The notes under the pieces are model-generated. The model worked only from the letters and a program-made list of their open reading frames with translations. It was not told the DNA's origin and did no database searches. Source: Immersiella caudata (taxonomy: Eukaryota; Ascomycota; Sordariomycetes; Sordariales; Lasiosphaeriaceae). From it: a DNA stretch of 64,000 nt. This document shows, in pieces, positions 55,892 to 64,000 of the stretch. The position numbers were made by a program, and so were the translations under genes. Within the stretch, counting starts at the first letter, position 1. Each line of letters opens with the position of its first letter. Location of the stretch: assembly GCA_030512335.1 (NCBI GenBank), contig JAULSU010000004.1, positions 3,100,001-3,164,000 on the forward strand. The letters are read 5' to 3'.

Positions 55892-55907
55892 AAAAAAAAA
55901 AAAAAAA
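55892..55907 (+). repeat. A16 homopolymer
   Basis: Sixteen consecutive A. It could be a poly(A) tail relic of a retroposed sequence, but no coding remnant or target-site duplication is seen next to it. Confidence 0.8.
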
Positions 55908-58900
55908 CCAAGACTCGGCCGCCCGTACAACCAATGATGCCGGTTCCCACCCCAAGCGCCGGAACCTACCCCTCGTGAGAAAGAGGGCCGCGCGATGAGG
56001 GGAGGGTTTTCTTCGCGATGGGGCGTTGTTGGGCCCCACATACCCCTCCTCTCCCCAAGCAGCCTAGCCCGTTGCTTGAACTTCGGATGAAGCCAAGCCC
56101 AGCGGAGGATCAGATTGGATGCGTTCTTTTCGTCGATGGTAAGACTATTACTGCGATTCTTGACATGACAAAAATCAAGAAAGCCTCCTCCCGCCGCAAA
56201 GCTACGCTGCGCTAGAGACTTTGATGCGCGTTGGCGCCGATCGCGCCTTCTGGATTTGCAGCGCCGGGTATCCACTGTAGGGGTCGCTCAACACCACCAC
56301 CGAACCACCGAGGGGCAGAATGCAACTGCGGGATAATTCTGTTCCTCTTCTCTCGCCCCTTTTGATGAATTGGGCTGGTGGCTTTCTGCATGAACCTCCC
56401 GTCGTAGTGTGAGAATATGACAGACCCCTTTTCGGTCGTCACCTAGGCCCGGTAGTTAATTCTGGTTGGAAGCGGAGGCGGGTGTGGTTCCGCTCCACGC
56501 CAGATGCGAGTGTGTTTCTGCCCAACAGAGGTGTCTCCTCCCATACGCTGCGTTTTCGGCAATGGTATGCTGCCGCTCGACGAGGAGACTGGAGAGGAAT
56601 GTCCTCTCATTTCGGGTTCTTGAGAGGGTCTTTGCATAGTATTTTGGACTGGTAAGGAGAGTGGCCTGACAGAGCCAACCGCAATGCAATAGACGAGAAT
56701 GGGTTCGTTGGTTGTCAGGGCAATGCATCTCTGTGGCGAGGTCTCCATTTCGAGGTGATTGAACCTGACCGACATACCCGGAAGTAACCTCCAACGTTCG
56801 GAATCGAGACCATCTGAGACCATCGGAAGCCCGGCTCGGCGGCCGAAGGACGTGAGGAAAGCAATCCAGTCAACCCCCATCCAGGGGCGAGAGCGGAGGC
56901 AGATCCAGCGACCAGTGATGCTGAGAGGACCCAAACCTGGGTCATCCGTTCGTCAGCAAACTGCAAGCCGTTCGGAACGCCATCGTCTCTCGTCGATCAG
57001 ATCTGATAGGTAGCTTTTTGGTCGAGTCGAACCCCCACCCAAGCTCGCCCTCTCACTCTTCATGTCCTCTCTCGGAGTGGAATATATGCATGCGAGTCCA
57101 ACCGTCCCCGGCAAGATCAGGTAAGGGAGAGGCTGGAATCGGGAAACCGAACATTGATGCGGGACTGGGCCCCCTCACCATCAGTCGACGCTGATGTCTG
57201 GGCCCCTGTGCACGTCGCTCTTGTAGGACTAGCAGCAGCTGAGCGCAGCAAATCAAAAAGCTCCGAGGGCGGGATCCAGTGTCGAGCCAGTGCCTTGCGC
57301 TTCCACGGCCTGCACGCACCGTACGTGACGGGACCAGCATCTCGGCCGAGCAGCAGAAGCCGCAGCAGCGAAGCCTGCGGGCGGGTTGGGGCGGCGCGGG
57401 GCCGGTTTGGCGGGCGGGCGAGACAAAAGTCGAGGAGTCATAGGTACGCTACTGCCTCCTCTTCCTCCATCTGAGCGCTGACAGACGAATGCATGCAGAA
57501 GCTGGCGTCTGATTTGGCGGGGAAAACCCACCGCTCTACATGCACCCACACTCAACCGGCATTGTGAATGGGCGGCAACCCGTCCCGCTCTGTGTCTGTG
57601 TCTGCTCCTTGGATCGGGTCGCCACACCGCCTTGACGAACGAACTGCGACGGGACGGGGACCCTTGGGGCGACCCTGCGCTGCGGGGCTTTGGTTTGGTA
57701 AGGTAGGTTGCCCATCGGGAAGCGGGAGAGACAGAGACGCTGTTGATTAGTTTGCGCGCCCAGATTCAACATAGTGAGTAGGGGGGTTGTGAATAAGCGC
57801 CGGAAGGCGGCCACATCGGCTGCGAGACATGAGTGCAGCTCAGCTGTTCCATATCCATATTACAGCCCAAAACTGGGGAAGGGCGTCGCAGACGATGGGG
57901 CCTGGTAGAAGTCTACGCAATAGAGGCGGAGGGGTGCGAGGCCGACAGTGAGAAGACATTGACTTGGCCTGTTGGTAGCTCAAACTGGAAGGCGTTTCCT
58001 CGCCTCTCAACAGCATTGCGGCGTGCCGAACCATGCCGCACGTGAAGAAACTGGGTGAGCTTCGGGACAGGGATAGATGTGCGTGCAGGCTTGTGGCCGC
58101 TGGGCTGAGACGGCCGCTTGGGGGGCGAACGGGCAACTCCGTCGGGAAGTAAAAATCGGCTCTTTGGTTGACGGTCAGCAGAGTGCGGCCTCAAACTTTG
58201 TAACTTGAATCGGATGCGCGACAGAGGCTCCTGGCGGTGACATCGGGACCATTGCCATTGGACTGTCAACAAAAAATGGGGCTGCTGGTGGAGTCAGACC
58301 AGAGAAGCCAAAAAAAACGGATACCCGCGAATAGCGGGCTGGGGGTTCCGCCTGGCTCCGTGGCTGGCTGGCGGCTCCCGTTCAGCCTGAGCGAACTGCC
58401 TTCCACAAAACAGTTCCATCGCCTGCTGAAAAATGCAAAAGGCCCGCCCATCATTTCAATATCAGCCATGGATATGACTGGCTTCGAGCGCTGCGATTGG
58501 ACTACCCTGGGCCTGTCAGCGACGCGGCAATGTCAACGTCAACACGATGCGTCGCCAGCCGATGACGATGAAGCGCTGATGATGAAGGTAGCCTCTGTGA
58601 CCAACCTATGCAACAGTGCATGTATCCCTGCGCACCCCCTTTGGTGTGGGGGTACCTTAGCTGATGCTGCCGATGCTGGCGTTTTTCAATCCACATGGCC
58701 GTTGAACTTTTCTGGGTTCACCGCGCTGCTACGTAACTTCGCAATCGCCAAGCAATCAATCGAAACGAGAGCGAATATGGAGGGCATCAGGAAATGCACG
58801 TTGCCCATCTGTTCGTGCAGTCCCCGCGTTTCCTGAAGCTGGAAGGACCGCGTCCGTTCCGTCATCACCTTTGCCGCCGCAGCATCCAAAATATCCTCGC

Positions 58901-61900
58901 TGGGGCATGTGAGTGGGCTTTCGCCAGGTAATTTCCATCCGTTTATAGCGGGTATAGTTCGGCGTCGTGTGGGAGAGGTACCCCAAATTGGGGGGGAGAG
59001 TGCGCGACACGCAAGCAACGACTGGCAAGAGACGCTGCACAATTGACCCGAGAACATCCACGCGAGGGCGCAACTCCTCATTGATGGATGACTTGTCGAT
59101 GCCTCTGTGTGCCGAAATCTCCCTACGGGACGAGGATAGACGGCAGCTGTAAAACCAACGGAATCTCCGTTGCCGTGTGCATTGGCGGGCTCTCGTGATG
59201 GCGGTGTTTCGTTCTCGACATATTACCCTGATTTTCTGAGGCGGGCTGGGGAAATACTACGGAGGCGAGGAGCGAGGAGGTTCATCAGGTCATCAGGGAG
59301 GGTGACAGCGCTCTGGCTGGCTGACGATCACAGCCTCCGTCGCGCCGCGAAGCTGTGATCGCCGCCGCTGCCAATCCTGACTCAGATGCTAGGAGTGGGT
59401 GACCTCGCCGTCGTGGTTTAGACACCATCAAAGCCCCCGAGACCATCGTGGAACAGGTTCAGAGGCCCCTCGGGTTGAGATGATGCAGGCGCTGGCGCTC
59501 TTGAACGGGGGGTTCGCCGACGCCACGGATTTGAGTGTTGCGTTGACCGCCTCAACAACGCCCGCAGCGGCGAGGGTCTCCTGTCGGCATCCCACGAGGG
59601 GCGTCTGACTAGCCTTTGGACTCGCAGCCTTCTGGCCTCGCGGTGCAGCGGGCGCTCAGGTCCGACAGCCTGGACCGAACGTTCCGTCAGTTTTCTCTGA
59701 CTCGCGTTTGGGAGCCTGCCATTCCGCACCGAGATCACTAACGTTACGGTGCTGACACTGGGACGGGAATCAGTCCTGACGCTGAAATACAGCTGACGGA
59801 GAACCGCGAAGCTGTCATTGATGACGGTTGCTGGTGGTTGCGAGTCCTCCATGTCCGGATGTTGTGCCGCCAGGCGCTTTCCGGAGACGAACGTAACGGA
59901 GATGCGTAGATGCAGGCGCTCTAGAGTTGCCGAGCGTCAAGCTTCTGAAGCCGGGCGGGTCAAATAGAGAGTTTTCCTTCTTCAAGTTTTGCTTACGAGT
60001 GGGAAGCCGAGCTTGTGATCTCGGCCCAACAAGACAGCATAAAGTGGAGATGCGCCTTGGTGGTTATTTTGGGCCCGCTAAAGGACCCTGGGAATATGTG
60101 TTTGGCGAGTCTTGACGAACCTATCACTTTGACAAGGACCGTTTTTCGGCTTTCCTGGCCCGTTTCTGCGACTGCTTCCATTGTGTCCCTCGTACGGATT
60201 GTCGTTGGTGCCAAAGAGTATAACTTTACGAGTCCATCTGGAACAGCAGGCACAGCAACAAGGCAGACTGGTTGAATCGGTCAACCGCTCTTTGGTTGCG
60301 CCGAGACGCCAGCGATGGCCTGTGGACTGCCTCAAGAGGCACAGAAACGTGGTTGGGTATGTGTGTATCCGTGCCGGTGCCTGCTTCGACTTGACAAAAA
60401 CACAGAGCAGGTCGGACTTGTGCGTCGCCTGTGCTGTTTCTTTGGCGGAGACGGGTGAGCAGGCCCTTCGACGACGAGCGCCCAGCCCCTCCATCACCGC
60501 ACTCACATGGAAGAATAGAATGCGTCGAATTGTTCGAGTCGAGTGCTCTTCATCCGATATTGGCGATGCTAATATTGAGGTACCCGTCCTGCTGAGACAG
60601 GTACAGAGGTACCGAGCTTTGAAAACGTTTGGCAGTCCCCGGCTGTCCTGGAAATTTGGGACACGCGGTCATGGGTCCGGAGCGCTTCCTGAAGAAGTGG
60701 CTTTGGTGTGGGTAGACGCCAGGGCGTGAAGATAGTGGACCAAATTTGCGCAGGATCTCATTGCCGTGGAAATCCGCGCCTATTCCTGTTGCCGACCTAA
60801 CAAAATTTGCCAGCCTCAGCACCGCAGCGGGTTCCTGACCAAACACACCCTCGTATCCGTCTGTTGACACTACACTCCCCCCCCAGTTGCTGGGGTGGAA
60901 CACGTGAAGACGGCGTCCACACAGCCGTGGCAGCCAAACACAAACTCCTGAACCGTGGTGTTTTGGCTTTGGGGCTGCTGAGTGAGGCTGTTGCGGCGAG
61001 ATGACGGAAAAGAAAATAGGTCGGGTGGATGAGCGACAGTCTTACCTCGCAACCCCCAAAGAGAACGAAGGCGACCACTGGATGTGCGGTTTCCGCAGGG
61101 AATCGCTCCGAAGTGAGTTCGAGTCCCAAGCATCCAATGGGGTCGGGTGCAGTTTCGATCTGGTCAGAGATGGCGTCCTCGGAGTCACGGCGGCCCTCGA
61201 AGATTGAGGTGGTCTTGGGGAGTCTTGGAAGGGGGTGAGACTCGAGAGCCATGTCGCACCGCACGCCCCCTTTCCCCTGCCTCGTGCGCTTGCCTGCCTC
61301 TGACTTGACCTGTGCCAGCCAGGTTCCCGCCTCGCTCCCTGGTCTCCGCTTGTGGACAGGTTTTTTACTTCGTCCACCCCTCTGCTGCGTTGCGCAGGCT
61401 GTCCAGATGCGCAGCGGCTTTTGCCTGTCGTGCACAAAAAAGTGGTGACCAGTTTTGGGGAAGGCTCGACGACTTGACGACAGCCCTGGTCATTTCCGTC
61501 ATCGTGGACGGGTACGCAGCAGTCATGATGCAGACACCCGACCATCTGTCTCCCAATCTGTGTGGAAGGATTGCCGGCTGCCTTTATGCCAGGCGGCGAC
61601 TCATCCAGCCTGCTAAAAGTATGCCTTTGAGTGCTTGCAAAAGAAGATTCTGTGGGCCTCGAGCAGCCTTGACGGTACAGTTAACGGAGAAGGGGCTGGC
61701 GGACCACCGGCATCCATCGATGGGTGGATAGATTGTTGGATGCCCGCAAAGGAAGGCAACGTTTGGTGTTTTCCGACGATGGGCACAAATACGTCCTGCA
61801 CTGTACATCTAGAGTGCACTGTGGCATCCTGCCCGTGTTGCAGTAGCAGCGATGGAAAGCCTGCAGAACTGCCTGCGCCTGTGCTGGCCGGACAGTGGCT

Positions 61901-63311
61901 GTCCTGCTGCTGTCTCCGAGTGCTCCGTTTTATTGCCATCCACCCGTGTCGCGGTCCCTCGTCGCTTTTTCGCTCACTCCACAGGGCATCCATCCCTCCA
62001 CGCTTTCTGCGCCCAAGCCACCCCGGTGAAAGAAGTGGGCCGCCCGGGCCACCCAGCCAAAAAAAAACGAGCGAGCGTGTGAGGGCCCTCGCCCCGTGCC
62101 GGGCCAGTGCTGCTCGCTCATCAAGCTATCACTCGGTCATCACTCCGCCCAGCATCCTTTTTACTTTTCTTCCCCTTCACCTCCCTCCGCCGACGTCCAC
62201 CCTCTCCCTCACCACCGCAGAGTCCGCCACGAATCGAGCCCTCGACGAATGACCAATTCACTTTTGTGTCGTTCACGACCGTATTCGGGCGTTTCCCACA
62301 CCACCTTCGTCGTTTCCTTCGTCTGCGAGGAAGACGCATCTCGGTGCTTGCATCGAGCGGTATCCGGCTCCGGTGTTCCAGCGAGACTTGACCACGACAT
62401 CCGCGACCCAAGAGGCCAAACCACCACGAAGCAAATCTAAGGAATAAGCACTCGGGGCATCAATTGCTTGAAACAGGTTGGTAGTTTTATCCTTGCCGTT
62501 TGATTGATTTTGAGGTTGTCGTGGGTTCTGCATGGGGGCTGCGGACTGGGTGGTCAAGCGCGCGCTGGTGGTTCCTTTATTTTGATGCAACACCTCTCGA
62601 TACCGAACAAACCCCACGATTCTCGGCGACACACAATTTTACTGGTCATGCATCGTCCAACGCTTGATTCGCCGGAACCCTTGTCTGCCCCTTTGCCGAG
62701 ATGGCGGGCACGGCTTGTTACCTCGGGGCGGCGTCCGGAGCTTTGATCTGAAGTTGATGCTGGGGGCACAACTATTCACCGCTGGCGTAGAGATTTTCTT
62801 TTGTAGTTTTTTCTTTCAGCTTCCTGTTCAACTCTTGCAGACTCTCAAAGTTTCACCGCTAACTTTGTTCTCAGCAGTGCTTAAGCGTTCTCTTTCTTCT
62901 GTTCAACCCTAATTCCTTCTCCTCTCGTCGATCTTCCAGTCGACTTTGAAGACCCGAAACCTTTGGCTGGCACTCGGACAACGGCATTGTCCTTCCTGGG
63001 GTAACAAAGAAACCTTCGACAGAGGCTGCTTCGTTGAAAAATACCACATCGGCCGCGAATTTGCTTTCGGACCGGTTCACGACCTTCGACATCCATCCAC
63101 TCCCTCAAAGTCTAGCCGGGAAAATTCGCAACTCTATGGCTCAGGCATCTCAGTAGATCTCGATACTCCTCTTCCCATCGAGATCCCCGGCTCTTCAGCT
63201 CTGGAATCCCGCTAGTGTGGCTTTGCCCCGCTGCCCGATTTCCATTGCTTGAAGCAGTTCGTTTCACGACCCCGAAAAAACACTCTCGGTTCTCGCGCCA
63301 ACACCGCAATC

Positions 63312-64000
63312 ATGCCTGGAGGTGTTTGTGCCGTCCTCGACTACGATGTCGAGATGATGGCCGACTACGTCTCTGAAATGGCAACACGCGTTGTGTTGCC
63401 TCGGAGCGTCGTCAACTCCGCCTTCCGCAAGTTTGTGTCGCAGATTCTGACGTCGACTCGGCTTCCCAGCACTACCATCCTTCTCGGGATGAATTACCTC
63501 TCTAAGCGAGTGAACATGGTGCTGCCTGGTGGCCAGAGTGCCCAGACTCACTACACTGAGGGCCAGGTTTGGCGCATGCTTACCACGGCCCTGCTCCTTG
63601 GTAGCAAGTTCTTGGACGATAACACCTTTCAGAACAAGTCATGGTCTGAAGTAAGCGGCATTCCGGTTCAGGAACTCAACACTCTGGAATACGAGTGGCT
63701 CAACGCTATCAACTGGTGCCTATACGTTAATCTCGATGAGAGCAAGGACTACAAGGCATGGCTGGAGAATTGGCAAGAGTGGCTCGAGACAAAGAAGCGG
63801 CAGCAGGCCCAAGCCAGCCGCGAGCGTCTGGCTGCCCTGGTACCTCCCATTGACACCGATATCGCTCGGACCCGTCAACCCAACTTCTATTCGTCGTGGC
63901 ACCAGCAGCAGGTTGCTGAGTATGAACGCTACTCTAGCATGAAGCGGAACCAGGTAGCCGCCCCCCCTGCGTACCGTCGCGACCAAGTTGGCTGGAGCAA
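63312..64000 (+). CDS. Cyclin-like protein, Clg1/Pho80 type (3' end beyond window)
   Basis: Open from ATG 63312 to the window end, 229 complete codons, no stop. The sequence begins MPGGVCAVLDYDVEMMADYV. The cyclin box follows, with RKFVSQILTSTRLPSTTILL, then GMNYLSKRVNMV, GQVWRMLTTALLLGSKFLDD and WSEVSGIPVQELNTLEYEWL. These match fungal Clg1-like cyclins, which activate Pho85-family kinases in nutrient and growth control. The box is followed by a Gln/Arg-rich helix (ETKKRQQAQASRERLAAL). Homologues I recall have a longer, low-complexity N-terminus, so an upstream exon may have been missed; the frame stays open for some distance 5' of the ATG. The kinase partner is inferred from the family. Confidence 0.87.
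   Translation, partial: MPGGVCAVLDYDVEMMADYVSEMATRVVLPRSVVNSAFRKFVSQILTSTRLPSTTILLGMNYLSKRVNMVLPGGQSAQTHYTEGQVWRMLTTALLLGSKFLDDNTFQNKSWSEVSGIPVQELNTLEYEWLNAINWCLYVNLDESKDYKAWLENWQEWLETKKRQQAQASRERLAALVPPIDTDIARTRQPNFYSSWHQQQVAEYERYSSMKRNQVAAPPAYRRDQVGWS

Larger units (their letters stand above)
53093..63311. other. Gene-poor 10-kb region upstream of the cyclin gene
   Basis: I found no gene here that I can support, apart from one weak orphan frame at 53939-54217. Longer open frames (56443-56934 minus, 58237-58836 plus, 60797-61435 minus, 60181-60729 plus) have no recognised domain and no stable codon bias. Visible structure is minor: ACCTACCT-type motifs near 54427, 54730 and 54806, a 16-A run at 55892-55907, and a pyrimidine-rich stretch from about 61900 that is probably the promoter and leader of the cyclin gene. 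No transposon ends or long repeats were seen by eye. Confidence 0.45.

Noticed and set aside
56443..56934. 163-codon minus-strand frame in the gene-poor region
   Set aside because: No recognisable motif and no consistent third-position bias.
61116..61127. GAGTTCGAGTCC, resembling a tRNA B-box
   Set aside because: I could not find a matching A-box or acceptor stem at suitable distance, so no tRNA is called.

Overview
The window is nuclear DNA of a filamentous ascomycete (Pezizomycotina), most likely a Sordariomycete. The support is short introns of about 50-210 bp with GTRNGT donors and CTGAC/CTAAC branch sites, compact genes on both strands, C-biased third codon positions, and families such as a fungal BTB protein, Clg1-type cyclin, Ada2, Rsc7 and a filamentous-fungal CHIP-like E3 ligase. 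Most genes are split. Exon boundaries were inferred from splice motifs, reading phase and family knowledge; nothing was aligned or searched.

Layout. 0-5 kb (accessory): a small secreted cysteine-rich protein with a 6-nt first coding exon, an orphan coding stretch, a decayed cyanamide-hydratase-like HD-domain pseudogene and a BTB/POZ protein. 5.5-15 kb (housekeeping): ALG9 (ER mannosyltransferase) diverging from NAF1 (H/ACA snoRNP assembly), then a single-pass membrane protein with a C-terminal SH3 domain. 16.1-17.25 kb: a dead Tc1/mariner (DD34E) element. 17.9-25.2 kb: a CHIP/STUB1-like TPR/U-box ubiquitin ligase, a highly atypical Ras-like GTPase and a NIPA-type Mg2+ transporter with a long tail. 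28-35 kb: a classical SDR, ADA2 and a secreted SGNH hydrolase. 36-43.6 kb: a 924-residue secreted multidomain protein with a PLA2-like fold lacking the usual His-Asp, a Cys-rich nuclear or cytosolic protein, and a conserved small secreted protein. 44-53 kb: BRF1 (Pol III), a DUF1349 protein, TFIIB (Pol II) and the chromatin remodeller subunit RSC7/NPL6. 53-63.3 kb: about 10 kb with no gene I can support, ending at a Clg1-like cyclin cut by the window edge.

Several genes belong to gene expression (NAF1, ADA2, BRF1, TFIIB, RSC7), but they are separate transcription units and not an operon or biosynthetic cluster. The accessory content sits between housekeeping blocks: secreted proteins, a pseudogene and a transposon relic. 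The most unusual items are the Ras-like protein that keeps the NKxD and SAK motifs but has lost the DxxG motif and the P-loop Ser/Thr, and the PLA2-like secreted protein. No tRNA, rRNA or CRISPR feature was recognised.
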